Shown here: positions 1 through 8,039 of the stretch, in pieces
How the letters are laid out: the number at the start of each line of letters is the position of its first letter
Position numbering within the stretch: the stretch's first letter is position 1
Origin: Bacillota bacterium
GTDB taxonomy: Bacteria > Bacillota > Clostridia > Christensenellales > Aristaeellaceae
Length of the DNA: 32,326 nucleotides
Direction: 5' to 3'
NCBI GenBank assembly: GCA_023395615.1
Contig: JAEWYP010000094.1
Location: 1 to 32,326, forward strand
Program-made: the position numbers and the translations under genes
The notes under the pieces: model-generated
What the model was told of the DNA's origin: nothing
What the model saw: only the letters and a program-made list of their open reading frames with translations
Databases searched by the model: none

Positions 1-23
1 GTGGTATCGTTTTTCTTGGCCAT
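1..23 (-). CDS. N-terminal first codons of an unidentified gene running off the left edge
   Basis: The minus strand has an ATG at 23-21 preceded by a strong GGAGGAG ribosome binding site (complement of 30-37) at good spacing. Only seven complete codons are inside the window, reading MAKKNDT, so the product cannot be identified. A TATAAT hexamer on the minus strand at 115-120 could be its -10 element, but I see no good -35. The call rests on the start-site signature alone. Confidence 0.45.
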
Positions 24-249
24 TGGTTTGCTCCTCCTCTTTGAATGCCTAGACATCATTCATTCTAGCGGAGTACCAATGGCTTTGCCATTACTTTATG
101 AAATTGCGAACTTGATTATACTCGACCGAAAACGGGGAAACGGGAAAGAGAACATTTCGTTTTTCCCCACACAACAACTATGTGTGTACGAAAAGAACGG
201 AGAAAGAAAAACAGGAGTACATGATTCTCCGGGCCGTATTTTTGTCCAT

Positions 250-645
250 CGCCTGAATACCAGCAGGCGGGCGCGGCAGGGGTCGCTCGATGGGTGGATG
301 GGCTTGTCGGTCGCGCTACCGAAGGTAGCAGCGGACGACTATCCCGTACTCCGAGAGCGACCCCTGCTGCGTAGCCCGCCGTGTAAAAAGGCGATTCCGA
401 AGGATGCAGGGGCGAGCGGAAAGCCCCTGCCCATGCCCGCTGGCATGGCTCCTGCCCCGCACACCCGCAGGTGCAACCCCCCGGGGGAAGGTTGGGGAGG
501 GGATCGCAAATCCCTTCCCCAAAGGGGCGCTCCTAGCGCCCCGCGCGAGCGGAAAGCCCCTGCCCATACCCGCAGGTATGGCGTTCCTGTCCCGTGCGCC
601 CACAGGCGCGTAAAGCAGATTCCAAAGGGTTCTCTAACCCTTTGG
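250..645. repeat. Hairpin-dense, GC-rich intergenic block with two direct repeats
   Basis: From 24 to 676 there is no convincing gene. Positions 24-249 are AT-richer and plain. Positions 250-645 are an almost continuous run of inverted repeats: arms 266-288 and 355-380 (sharing GGCGGGC and CAGGGGTCGCTC) around an inner stem 315-329; 431-448; 462-473; a 12-bp stem 492-503/511-522; 524-531/535-542; 564-581; 596-609; and a perfect 10-bp stem 622-631/636-645. A 22-bp direct repeat (412-433 and 545-566, period 133) opens two related units, each carrying two small hairpins with a four-base loop (CGCT, CGCA, CGCA, CACA). Between the units the stem bases change in pairs. The open frames here are shadows of the repeats. 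It could be a REP/MITE-like element or a structured RNA; the sequence does not decide. Confidence 0.7.
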
Positions 646-666
646 TCGCATTGACAGATGCGAAAC

Positions 667-691
667 CCCCTGTCCTTTATGGGACAAGGGG
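667..691 (-). terminator. Possible terminator hairpin overlapping the scpB stop
   Basis: On the minus strand CCCC, a bulged T and TGTCC pair with GGACA and GGGG, followed by a short GTTTC tract. The scpB TAA (677-679) lies in the loop. The T-tract is short, so termination may need the second perfect stem at 622-645. Moderate support only. Confidence 0.45.
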
Positions 692-1231
692 CTCTTCGGT
701 TTCTTCCGGCCCGGCTTCCCGGGGATCGGGCAAAGGCGGCAACTCCCGGATGTCGCTGATGCCGAAATGTTCCAAAAACTTGTCTGTCGTGCCGTACAGT
801 ATGGGTCGGCCCAGCGCTTCCTTGCGGCCCACCTCTTTAATCAGCCCTTTATTGAGGAGTGACTGTACGGAGTAATCGCACTTCACCCCGCGCACCTGCT
901 CCACCATCCCTTTGGTGGCGGGCTGGCGGTAAGCAATCACTGCCAGCGTTTCCAGGGCCGCCTGGCTGAGGGATTGGCGCTGCACCGGTTGCAGCATCCG
1001 TTCCACGTAGGGCGCGTATTCCGCGCGGGTTTCCAACTTCAGGTGGTCGCCGTAGCGTTTCAGGGTGATACCGCGGGTCTGGCTTTCGTATTCCCTTTGC
1101 AGCAGGTCCACCGCGTTCAGCGTTTCCAGCTCGGTTAACCCAAGGGCCAGCGATAAGGCCGGCACGGTAACGGCGTCTCCAGAAACATACAGGATGGCTT
1201 CGATAGCGTGGGACGCTTCAATCGGTTCCAA
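677..1231 (-). CDS. scpB: Segregation and condensation protein B (ScpB)
   Basis: ScpB is the winged-helix subunit that, with the kleisin ScpA, completes the bacterial SMC condensin on the nucleoid. The product has the family's opening (EASHAIEAILYVSGDAV) and the characteristic central LSQAALETLAVIAYRQPATKG stretch leading to a VRGVKCDYSVQSLLNKGLI second winged helix. I chose the TTG at 1231-1229 (184 aa): it has GGAGG about ten bases upstream and gives a start typical of the family; an open frame to 1291 would add residues unlike ScpB and overlap scpA far more. The chosen start overlaps the scpA end by 14 bp, implying translational coupling. Identity is secure; the start is an inference. Confidence 0.93.
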   Translation of the reverse strand: MEPIEASHAIEAILYVSGDAVTVPALSLALGLTELETLNAVDLLQREYESQTRGITLKRYGDHLKLETRAEYAPYVERMLQPVQRQSLSQAALETLAVIAYRQPATKGMVEQVRGVKCDYSVQSLLNKGLIKEVGRKEALGRPILYGTTDKFLEHFGISDIRELPPLPDPREAGPEETEEPLVP

Positions 1232-1952
1232 CGGTTTTCTTCCTCCCCGGATGCAGGATAATCGGCTCGAAGGTTCCGTTCTGCGTAACATAAGCCCTGC
1301 CCAGTCGCAGCAGCTCCAACAATGCGATAAACAGGGTCACGATTTCCTCGCGGTCGGGCGCGGCGTGAAACAGCTCGTCAAACCGGGTCGCTCCGTTTTT
1401 CAGGCGGTGCTGGATGGTCTTCATGCAGCCTTCCACGGTGTAGCAATCCCGGCGGATATCGCGGGGAACCAGCTCCGCTTCCTGTTCCTCCCGGGGCGCA
1501 CGCTCGGCTACGCGTAAAAGCGCCTGCCAGAGCGCATCCAGCGTAAGCCCGTCAATCTCAAGCGTGGGCGGCGGCAGTGGAATTTCCTCCGGCAATTTGC
1601 CAAACACCTGCATGGCGCTTTTTTCAAACTCCGCCATCGCCCCGGCGCTTTCTTTGAACTGTTTATAGGCAGTCAGCCGGTCAATCAGCATCTGTTCGGG
1701 GTCTTCCTCGTCCGGTTTGGGGGGCCGAGGTAAAAGCGCGCGGCTCTTAATTTCCACCAGCATTGCGGCCATTGCGATAAATTCGCTGGCCTCTTCGGGG
1801 TCAAAATCCGGCGCGTTCTGCACCGCTTCGATAAACTGCTCCGTAATCTGGCTCACGAAAATGTCCCTGATGTCGATTTTCGCCTTGCCGATCAGGTGCA
1901 GTAACAGGTCCAGCGGCCCGTCGAACTGTTTCAGCCGGATATAAACCGCCAT
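1218..1952 (-). CDS. scpA: Segregation and condensation protein A (ScpA, kleisin)
   Basis: This 244-aa protein is the kleisin bridging the SMC heads, acting with ScpB in chromosome compaction and segregation. The N-terminus carries the hallmark FDGPLDLLLHLI motif (about residues 9-20), followed by KIDIRDIFVSQITEQF and the conserved MAAMLVEIKSRALLPRP segment; the C-terminal winged helix (residues about 165-230) includes VTLFIALLELLRLGRAYVTQ. Length matches the family. Its ATG at 1952 is interlocked with the stop of the upstream M50 protease as TAATG, and its own end overlaps scpB, so protease, scpA and scpB are very probably co-translated. Confidence 0.96.
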   Translation of the reverse strand: MAVYIRLKQFDGPLDLLLHLIGKAKIDIRDIFVSQITEQFIEAVQNAPDFDPEEASEFIAMAAMLVEIKSRALLPRPPKPDEEDPEQMLIDRLTAYKQFKESAGAMAEFEKSAMQVFGKLPEEIPLPPPTLEIDGLTLDALWQALLRVAERAPREEQEAELVPRDIRRDCYTVEGCMKTIQHRLKNGATRFDELFHAAPDREEIVTLFIALLELLRLGRAYVTQNGTFEPIILHPGRKKTVGTD

Positions 1953-2755
1953 TACGCCGCCCCTTCCAATAGCAGGAACAGGTTGAGTACGCCGCTTTCT
2001 ACAGCGTTTGTCACCACAGACAGCACCGTATTCAGCGCGCCGGAAAACACCAGCAGCAACAGCACAATCTGCGCGCCCTGAAAGAACTGGCGGTTCATCG
2101 TCAGTTTTCCCTTCAGGATCAGGTCATTCAGTACATGAAAACCATCCAGCGGCGGAATAGGCAGCAGGTTAAACACCGCAATACCCACGTTCATAGTGGA
2201 GAACAGCAGCAGAAAACGCTGCACGTGCATCAGCCAGGGATGCAGCATATACTGGGAAAAGTTAGCCCCGGAGCCGCTGAGCAAAATGGAATACCCCACC
2301 CCGCCGGAGGATAGGAAGGCCGACGCGCCCCCGTTGGCCTGTATCACTTCCGGCTTCCACAGCAACGGGTTAATCAGTGACGCCAGAAACAGGGAAACGA
2401 TAAACAGTGTGAGATTGGTCACCACGCCTGCAATGGATACCAGAAAATCATCCCGACGGTAATTGCCGCGAAAATTGCGGGGATTGACAGGCACGGGTTT
2501 CGCCCAGCCAAAGCCGAACAGCACCAGGCAAATGGTACCGATGGGGTCCAGATGCTTGCGGGGGTCCAGAGTCAGGCGACCCAGCATTTTCGCCGTCGGA
2601 TCGCCACAACGGTAGGCCACGTAGCCGTGCGCGATCTCATGCAACATCAGGGTCAGCAGTACGGCCACCGCGAAATAGACCATGTAAATAATAAATCCGA
2701 CCGGGTCGGTGGTCAGCCACGACCACCACGCTTGCAAACGGGAAATGATGCCCAC
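1952..2755 (-). CDS. Site-2 protease family (M50) membrane metalloprotease
   Basis: A 267-aa polytopic membrane protein of the M50 rhomboid-unrelated zinc protease family. The HEIAH zinc motif is at about residues 39-43 inside the first long hydrophobic helix, and the second motif N-L-L-P-I-P-P-L-D-G supplies the third ligand (Asp about 204). This is the short YwhC-type form without a PDZ domain, found next to scpA in many Firmicutes; its substrate is unknown. I place the start at GTG 2755, which has GAGGT seven bases upstream, rather than a TTG at 2785 with no ribosome binding site. It follows punA after 64 bp and ends one base into scpA. Confidence 0.93.
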   Translation of the reverse strand: MGIISRLQAWWSWLTTDPVGFIIYMVYFAVAVLLTLMLHEIAHGYVAYRCGDPTAKMLGRLTLDPRKHLDPIGTICLVLFGFGWAKPVPVNPRNFRGNYRRDDFLVSIAGVVTNLTLFIVSLFLASLINPLLWKPEVIQANGGASAFLSSGGVGYSILLSGSGANFSQYMLHPWLMHVQRFLLLFSTMNVGIAVFNLLPIPPLDGFHVLNDLILKGKLTMNRQFFQGAQIVLLLLVFSGALNTVLSVVTNAVESGVLNLFLLLEGAA

Positions 2756-2819
2756 AGCAGTACCTCGTTTCCTGTGTATAATCAAGTTTTACAGCCCGTC
2801 GCGAAAGCGGGCCGAAACC

Positions 2820-3644
2820 TTACATCGCTTCGATCACGCCGTCCAGCAGCGCGCGGAAAGTGCCCTGCACCTTATCGCCCATCGCCATGACTTCCTCATG
2901 GTTCAGGGGCTGGTCCAGCACACCCGCAGCCATGTTGGTAATGCAGCTTACGCCCAGCACACGCATCCCGCCGTGCCGCGCCACGATAATTTCCGGAACG
3001 GTGCTCATCCCCACCGCGTCCGCACCCAGCGTGCGCACCATGCGGATTTCGGCGGGTGTCTCAAACGTGGGGCCGTTCAGCCAGCAGTACACGCCCTGCT
3101 GCAGGGGGATGTTCAGCTTCTCCGCAGTAGCCAGCGCAAGCGCCTGATAGTCCCTGTCCAGCGCGCGGCTCATGTCCGGAAAACGCGGGCCGAAGTCATC
3201 CAGATTGGGGCCGGTCAGCGGGTTTTTCCCGGAAAGATTGATGACGTCGTTAATCAGCATCAGGTCGCCCGCGTGGAAGTTCAGGTTCACGCCGCCTGCC
3301 GCATTAGTAACGATCAGGGTTTTTACCCCCAGCTTCTGCATCACGCGCACAGGCATGGTCACATCACGCATGTCGTATCCCTCGTACGCGTGAAAGCGCC
3401 CCTGCATCATGCATACGCGTTTGCCATGCAGCATGCCCGTGTGCCAGCGGCCTTTATGACCGGGCACCGTGGAAACGGGAAAATGCGGGATGTCCTTATA
3501 GTCCAAATGTTCCGCGTCCGTCAGCGCTTCGGCGTAGTCACCCAGTCCGCTGCCCAACACCACCGCGATGTCCGCTTTACCACACTTTTTCTCAATCGCT
3601 TTGGCCGCCGCCTCAATATCTTCCAGATAACTCTTTATACCCAT
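2820..3644 (-). CDS. punA: Purine-nucleoside phosphorylase, trimeric PNP-I family
   Basis: Phosphorolysis of (deoxy)inosine and (deoxy)guanosine to base plus ribose-1-phosphate in nucleoside salvage. The 274-aa protein has the trimeric PNP landmarks in order: VLGSGLGDYAEAL (phosphate loop, about 29-41), the GRFHAYEGYD segment, TNAAGGVN, GPTFETPAEIRM (purine site) and AVGMSTVPEIIVARH. Length is typical. Start ATG 3644 has AAGGAGG at close spacing, and only 14 bp separate it from the deoB stop. Pairing with phosphopentomutase is functionally sensible because DeoB takes its sugar-1-phosphate product to the 5-phosphate. Confidence 0.96.
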   Translation of the reverse strand: MGIKSYLEDIEAAAKAIEKKCGKADIAVVLGSGLGDYAEALTDAEHLDYKDIPHFPVSTVPGHKGRWHTGMLHGKRVCMMQGRFHAYEGYDMRDVTMPVRVMQKLGVKTLIVTNAAGGVNLNFHAGDLMLINDVINLSGKNPLTGPNLDDFGPRFPDMSRALDRDYQALALATAEKLNIPLQQGVYCWLNGPTFETPAEIRMVRTLGADAVGMSTVPEIIVARHGGMRVLGVSCITNMAAGVLDQPLNHEEVMAMGDKVQGTFRALLDGVIEAM

Positions 3645-3658
3645 ACTCAGCCGCCTCC

Positions 3659-4828
3659 TTATGCTTTTATCAGTTGCGCCGCGAAGGACTCCGCCCCGAA
3701 CCGGTCGGGTAAATCGAACAGCTCCGCAATGGTCGCGGCAATATCCGCGTAGGTCTTCCGGTCGCCCAGCAGTGTTAGCCCCGTCATCTCCGGGGACCAG
3801 GCCACAATCGGGATGTATTCGCGGGTGTGGTCGGTGCCTTTGAATGTAGGGTCGCAGCCGTGATCCGCGTCAATCAGAATCAGGTCGCCCGGCCGCGCCA
3901 GTTTCATGGCTTCGCCCAGTTTTTCGTCAAACGCCGCCAACGCGTCGGCGTACCCCTGCACATCCCGGCGATGGCCGTACACCATGTCAAAATCCACCAG
4001 ATTTACAAACACGAGGCCGGTAAAGTCACGTTTCATCGTTTTTAGCCACAGGTCGATGCAGGCGGGGTTCCCCGCGGTATGCACGCTTTCCTGCAAACCG
4101 CGCTGGCAGAAAATATCGCCGATCTTGCCGATACCCATGGTGAAAACACCACGCTCGTGCAGCGCATCCAGCACGGTACGGCCCGTAGGCGGCAGGCTGA
4201 AATCCTCACGCCTCGGGGTGCGGGTAAAACCGCCTTTGTGGTCGCCCACAAACGGGCGCGCAATCACGCGACCCACCGCGTGTTCGCCCTGGAGGATTCC
4301 GCGCGCGATACGGCACCATTCATACAGGGTTTCCACCGGGATGATCTGCTCGTTGCAGGCAATCTGGAACACGCTGTCCGCCGAGGTATACACGATCGGA
4401 TACCCGGTTTTCAGGTGTTCCTCGCCCAGCTCATCCAGGATGACCGTACCGCTGGAGGCGTAATTTCCCAGCGTTTTACGCCCAATGGCCTTCTCGAACG
4501 CGTCGATTACCTCCCGCGGAAAACCGTTGGGATAGGTCGGGAACGCTTTGGTCAGGGTAACGCCGGTCATTTCCCAGTGCCCGGTGGTCGTATCTTTTCC
4601 CGCGCTGCGCTCGGTCGCGCGGCCTACCGCGCCTTTGGCGTCCGCAGGCTTTTCGCAGGGCACCGTCGGGATATAGCCGAAACCCATTCTGGTTAAATTG
4701 GGCAGTTTGGGATGTGCCGAGAGAATCGTATGCTCCAGCGTGCTCGCGCCGACGTCGCCGTATTGCGCCGCGTCCGGCAGCGCGCCCGCGCCGACGCTGT
4801 CCAGCACGATCAGAAAGATTCGTTTCAT
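3659..4828 (-). CDS. deoB: Phosphopentomutase
   Basis: Interconverts (deoxy)ribose-1-phosphate and (deoxy)ribose-5-phosphate, feeding nucleoside sugars to the pentose phosphate pathway. From ATG 4828 the product is 389 aa, the usual length. Visible motifs are LDSVGAGALPDA with a metal-binding Asp near residue 10, KDTTTGHWEMTG containing the phosphorylated Thr, and the C-terminal metal site DADHGCDPTFKGTDHTREY of the alkaline phosphatase superfamily. The frame stays open to 5014, but AAGGAGG lies just before 4828 and the homologous start is MKRIFLIVLDS. First gene of the deoB-punA-M50-scpA-scpB series, with its own promoter at 4860-4888. Confidence 0.97.
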   Translation of the reverse strand: MKRIFLIVLDSVGAGALPDAAQYGDVGASTLEHTILSAHPKLPNLTRMGFGYIPTVPCEKPADAKGAVGRATERSAGKDTTTGHWEMTGVTLTKAFPTYPNGFPREVIDAFEKAIGRKTLGNYASSGTVILDELGEEHLKTGYPIVYTSADSVFQIACNEQIIPVETLYEWCRIARGILQGEHAVGRVIARPFVGDHKGGFTRTPRREDFSLPPTGRTVLDALHERGVFTMGIGKIGDIFCQRGLQESVHTAGNPACIDLWLKTMKRDFTGLVFVNLVDFDMVYGHRRDVQGYADALAAFDEKLGEAMKLARPGDLILIDADHGCDPTFKGTDHTREYIPIVAWSPEMTGLTLLGDRKTYADIAATIAELFDLPDRFGAESFAAQLIKA

Positions 4829-4859
4829 GGAAACGCCTCCTTGCCTAGTCCGTTTCTCT

Positions 4860-4888
4860 ATTCTACACGAAAAACCCGCGCTTGAAAA
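4860..4888 (-). promoter_or_regulatory. Promoter of deoB operon
   Basis: Minus strand TTTTCA (4883-4888), 17-bp spacer, TAGAAT (4860-4865), about 30 bp before the deoB ATG. Its -35 overlaps the palindrome at 4884-4902. Confidence 0.6.
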
Positions 4889-4902
4889 GTTATTTACTTT
4901 TC
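4884..4902. promoter_or_regulatory. Candidate operator palindrome between deoB and the RNA methyltransferase
   Basis: GAAAAGT (4884-4890), five-base spacer TATTT, ACTTTTC (4896-4902): a perfect 7-bp inverted repeat. It overlaps the putative -35 regions of both divergent promoters, the position expected of a repressor site acting on one or both units. The cognate regulator is not identifiable here. Confidence 0.4.
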
Positions 4903-4921
4903 GGTCGCCTGCCCGTACAAT
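4893..4921 (+). promoter_or_regulatory. Promoter of the RNA methyltransferase gene
   Basis: TTTACT (4893-4898), 17-bp spacer, TACAAT (4916-4921), ending 24 bp before the TTG start. Confidence 0.5.
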
Positions 4922-4945
4922 GATCGGGACAGGAGTGGATTTGGA

Positions 4946-6067
4946 TTGGATTATCCTTTGATCGCATCGGCAGCCTTCGGGCTGGAAGGCATAACGGCGT
5001 CGGAACTGCGCCACATGGGCATCTCCGCGAAAGCGGAGCAGGGCGGCGCGCGGTTTAACGGCACGCTTGCGGACGCCTATCGCGCCAACCTCTGGCTGCG
5101 TACGGCGGACCGGGTGCTAATAGTGCTTTGCGAGTGTGAGGCGACTACCTTTGAGGACCTTTTTCAGGCGGTATCCGGGATCGCGTGGGAAAAGCTGCTG
5201 CCGCAGGACGCGGCCATCCCAGTATCCGGCAAATGTGTCCGCAGCCGCCTGATGAGTGTGCGGGACTGTCAGGCGGTGGCTAAAAAGGCGATTGTGAACC
5301 GCCTGCTGGAACGGCTGAAGGTCTCTTCGCTGCCGGAAACAGGCGTACCCTACCCCATCGAGATCGCGTTGCGCAACGACCATCTTCGCGTTACACTGGA
5401 CCTGAGCGGCGACGCGTTGAACCGACGCGGCTATCGCACCTGGAACGGGGAAGCGCCGCTAAGGGAAACGCTCGCGGCCGCGCTGGTAATGTTGTCTCCC
5501 TGGCGGCCGGAGCTGCCCCTGTATGACCCCTGCTGCGGCACGGGCACCCTGCTGGTGGAAGCCGCGATGCTTGCCACCCGCCGCGCCCCGGGCCTGATGC
5601 GCGATTTTGCCTGCGACCAGTATACTTTTATGCCAAAGGATGAGATGAAGCGGCTCCGGCAGGAAGCGCAGGCCGCGTATCAGCCGGAAACAGCTTTTGA
5701 CATCGGCGGCAGCGACATCGACGCCGACGCGCTCGCGCTTTGTGAAAAGCACATCCGTCAGGCGGGCTTTGAATATCGTATTCCCACCGAAGCCGAAGAT
5801 TTGCGGCGTTTACAGCTCCCGCAGCCGGAAGGGGTTTTCCTTTGCAACCCGCCCTATGGCGAACGTCTCGGCGATCAGGAAAGCTGCCGCGCGCTCTATC
5901 GGGAGCTGGGCCTGCTGCTGAAGCGCCATCCCGGCTGGAAAATGGGCGTAATCGCCTCTGACCCGGCATTTGAGCGGTTCTTCGGCCGCCGTGCCGACCA
6001 GAAACGCAGGTTGTATAACGGGCGGCTGGAATGCGAGTTTTTCATCTTCGGAGCAGAGAAAAAGTAA
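4946..6067 (+). CDS. THUMP-domain class I RNA methyltransferase (RlmL/YpsC-like)
   Basis: A 373-aa SAM-dependent methyltransferase predicted to make N2-methylguanosine in 23S rRNA, by similarity to the N-terminal half of RlmL. The first 50-160 residues form a ferredoxin-like/THUMP region; the Rossmann core has DPCCGTGT (194-201) as the SAM loop and the catalytic NPPYGERL (301-308), the NPPY signature of amino-directed methylation. Start TTG 4946 has AGGAG about ten bases upstream; the next residues (MDYPLIASAAFGLEGI) fit the family. It is transcribed alone, divergently from deoB. Exact target nucleotide is inferred from family only. Confidence 0.93.
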   Translation: MDYPLIASAAFGLEGITASELRHMGISAKAEQGGARFNGTLADAYRANLWLRTADRVLIVLCECEATTFEDLFQAVSGIAWEKLLPQDAAIPVSGKCVRSRLMSVRDCQAVAKKAIVNRLLERLKVSSLPETGVPYPIEIALRNDHLRVTLDLSGDALNRRGYRTWNGEAPLRETLAAALVMLSPWRPELPLYDPCCGTGTLLVEAAMLATRRAPGLMRDFACDQYTFMPKDEMKRLRQEAQAAYQPETAFDIGGSDIDADALALCEKHIRQAGFEYRIPTEAEDLRRLQLPQPEGVFLCNPPYGERLGDQESCRALYRELGLLLKRHPGWKMGVIASDPAFERFFGRRADQKRRLYNGRLECEFFIFGAEKK

Positions 6068-6258
6068 TGACGGCATGCGATTCACATGGGTGAAATACCA
6101 GACGGTCTGCAACTGATCGGACATGCGACTGTGTGGAAAGGCGCTGCGTTATGGCGGAGGAGTATACGGGCGGGTTTTCTCTGCAACGTTAGCCAACCAT
6201 ACAGGCGGAGTTTTCCTCAGCAGGCTTTGACTTGTACCATTTACCCGTAAACATACGA

Positions 6259-6287
6259 ATCAGCCCGGGCATTCGCCTCGGGCTGAT
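6259..6287. terminator. Bidirectional terminator between the methyltransferase and rimI
   Basis: ATCAGCCCG (6259-6267) pairs perfectly with CGGGCTGAT (6279-6287). T-rich sequence follows in both directions, and the hairpin sits between convergent genes. The preceding 6068-6258 holds no gene I can support. Confidence 0.7.
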
Positions 6288-6299
6288 GTTCGTTATCTT

Positions 6300-6803
6300 C
6301 TAAACTTCAGGGGCTTCTTCCGTCGGTAGTTCCCCGTTTTCCGTAAACTCCTCATCTGCGGGCGGCATGTGGTCGCATACCATCAGCAACGCGTCCTCGC
6401 CGTTGTCCTCGTAATAATGTTTCCGCACGGACAGCTGCATAAAGCCCAGGCTTTGATACAATGCCTGCGCCGTCAGGTTACTGCGGCGAACTTCCAGCGT
6501 CATATACTGCACACCCAGGTTGGCGGCGTATTGCATCAGCGCGACCATCAGCGCGCGCCCGATGCCCTGCCCGCGCCGGCTTTTCTCCACCGCCACGTTG
6601 GTAATGTGCGCTTCCTCAAAGATCATCCACGCGCCCGCGTAACCGATCACCTGTCCGTTGTCTTCCGCAACCAGGTAACGCGCGCAGGCGTTTCGTTCCA
6701 TCTCATCCCGGAAGCTTTGCAGGGACCACGGCATGGCAAAGGTCGCCTGCTCGATGGCCTGCACAGCCTCCACGTCCGCAAGGGTCATACGACGGATGTT
6801 CAT
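6300..6803 (-). CDS. rimI: Ribosomal protein-alanine N-acetyltransferase RimI-like
   Basis: GNAT-fold acetyltransferase that in its best-known members acetylates the N-terminal Ala of ribosomal protein S18. The 167-aa product starts MNIRRMTLADVEAVQAIEQ and has the acetyl-CoA loop RRGQGIG (about 76-82) preceded by HITNVAVEKS, and the C-terminal LYQSLGFMQLSVRKHYY with NGEDALLM typical of RimI. An acidic tail of about 20 residues lengthens it beyond the usual 150. ATG 6803 overlaps the tsaB stop as ATGA. The tsaE-tsaB-rimI order is a widely conserved t6A-associated cluster. Confidence 0.94.
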   Translation of the reverse strand: MNIRRMTLADVEAVQAIEQATFAMPWSLQSFRDEMERNACARYLVAEDNGQVIGYAGAWMIFEEAHITNVAVEKSRRGQGIGRALMVALMQYAANLGVQYMTLEVRRSNLTAQALYQSLGFMQLSVRKHYYEDNGEDALLMVCDHMPPADEEFTENGELPTEEAPEV

Positions 6804-7513
6804 GCCTGTTCCGCCTTCTGTTTTGCTGCGCGGGCGCGTTCCGCCTGCGGGGCGCGAAGGTAACGGGGCATCAGCCCCAGATAATCCGTCTGTTCCTCCA
6901 TATGCGCCTCCGCCAGCAGCGCGACCGCCGCGGGCCGAAGATAGCTCAGATGCGCTGGCGGAAAAACCGCGCGTTCCCCCAGCTGATCCTCGATGGCCGC
7001 GCGGTACCGGCCCACTCCGTCCCCAATAAAGCACAGGGGTTGCCCGTCCGTCGCCTGCGCTATCGCGTGGGCAAGAAAAATTTCCAACTTTTCAGCCTCG
7101 TCCGGCAGTTTCCGCACGGGCGGCATCCCCGCTGTGAACACGGCCCCGTATACCTGCCCTGCACGCGCATCCTGAATGGGGCATAAAAGGGCCTGACCGT
7201 CCCCCGCGCCTGCCGCCAGCGCCTCCAGCGCGTCCACACCCACACAGGGCTTGCGCAGGCCGTGAGCTATGCCCTTTACAGTGCTCACACCGATCCGCAC
7301 TCCGGTAAACGATCCGGGGCCTACCACCGCAGCCAACAGGTCGATCTCCGCCACCTTAACCCCTGCACGCAGCAAAGCCTCGTCAACCATTGGCATCAGG
7401 TTCACGGAGTGCGTCATCCGGTTCACCGCCGCGCCCTCGTAAAGCACCTGTCCGTTCGCCGTAACGGCCACACCGCAAACGGGGCCGGAGGTGTCCAGAG
7501 CCAGTATTTTCAT
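6800..7513 (-). CDS. tsaB: tRNA t6A biosynthesis protein TsaB
   Basis: TsaB is the non-catalytic ASKHA-fold partner of TsaD in threonylcarbamoyladenosine modification of ANN-decoding tRNAs. The 237-aa product begins MKILALDTSG and has the family signature VVGPGSFTGVRIG (about 63-75) after HSVNLMPMVDEAL; the C-terminal half is shorter than TsaD and lacks its metal-binding histidines, as expected. Interlocked by ATGA overlaps with tsaE upstream (7510-7513) and rimI downstream (6800-6803). TsaD itself and TsaC are not in the window. Confidence 0.96.
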   Translation of the reverse strand: MKILALDTSGPVCGVAVTANGQVLYEGAAVNRMTHSVNLMPMVDEALLRAGVKVAEIDLLAAVVGPGSFTGVRIGVSTVKGIAHGLRKPCVGVDALEALAAGAGDGQALLCPIQDARAGQVYGAVFTAGMPPVRKLPDEAEKLEIFLAHAIAQATDGQPLCFIGDGVGRYRAAIEDQLGERAVFPPAHLSYLRPAAVALLAEAHMEEQTDYLGLMPRYLRAPQAERARAAKQKAEQA

Positions 7514-7968
7514 TGTTCCGCCTCCAAAGCGTTCTCATCCAGCGCATGGAATCCGCCCGTAGGGAGAAGCGTGAATCCCCGGTCGCTTTCCCCCAGCACT
7601 TTCACCGCAATGCGAAGATGCTTTTCCGGGATTGCCTCCCGCGCCACGTCCGGCCATTCCACCACGGAAACACCGTCATCATACAGGTATTCGTCCAGAG
7701 CCAGCTCATACAGTTCGTTTACGCTGCTTAGCCGGTACCAGTCAAAATGAAACAGTTTCAGCCGCCCCTCTTCATATACCTGCAAGACGGTAAAGCTTGG
7801 GCTGGTCACATAACCGGTCACGCCTAATCCGCGCGCAATCCCCCGTGTCAACTCGCTTTTTCCCGCGCCGAGGTCCCCCTCCAGCAGCAGCACGTCTCCC
7901 GCCTGCAACTGTTGGGCCAGCCGCGCGCCGAACGCCCGCGTTTCCGCGGCAGAATGCGTGATGACCAT
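7510..7968 (-). CDS. tsaE: tRNA t6A biosynthesis ATPase TsaE
   Basis: Small P-loop ATPase that drives the TsaB-TsaD-TsaE threonylcarbamoyl transfer cycle. From ATG 7968 the product is 152 aa: Walker A GDLGAGKS at about 31-38, the YVTSPSFTVLQVY switch segment, FHFDWYRL and the VVEWPD motif diagnostic of TsaE. The frame remains open upstream to 8127 but those codons overlap ribU and lack family similarity; GGGAG lies just before 7968. The 71 bp after ribU show no clear promoter or terminator, so it may be in the ribU transcript. Confidence 0.95.
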   Translation of the reverse strand: MVITHSAAETRAFGARLAQQLQAGDVLLLEGDLGAGKSELTRGIARGLGVTGYVTSPSFTVLQVYEEGRLKLFHFDWYRLSSVNELYELALDEYLYDDGVSVVEWPDVAREAIPEKHLRIAVKVLGESDRGFTLLPTGGFHALDENALEAEQ

Positions 7969-8039
7969 GGCACTCCCTCTTTTCCAACCATGATGCCGAG
8001 TCGCAGCCCGTACTCCGATCCATTGATCCGTTGTTTTCT

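Noticed and set aside
1..654. Open plus-strand frame of 217 codons across the left intergenic block
   Set aside because: Its sequence is a translation of the GC-rich repeats with Arg/Pro/Gly bias, it has no ribosome binding site, and no family character; overlapping frames there are equally open.
2709..3752. Plus-strand frame of 347 codons opposite punA
   Set aside because: His/Arg-rich antisense translation of a conserved gene; no start signals.
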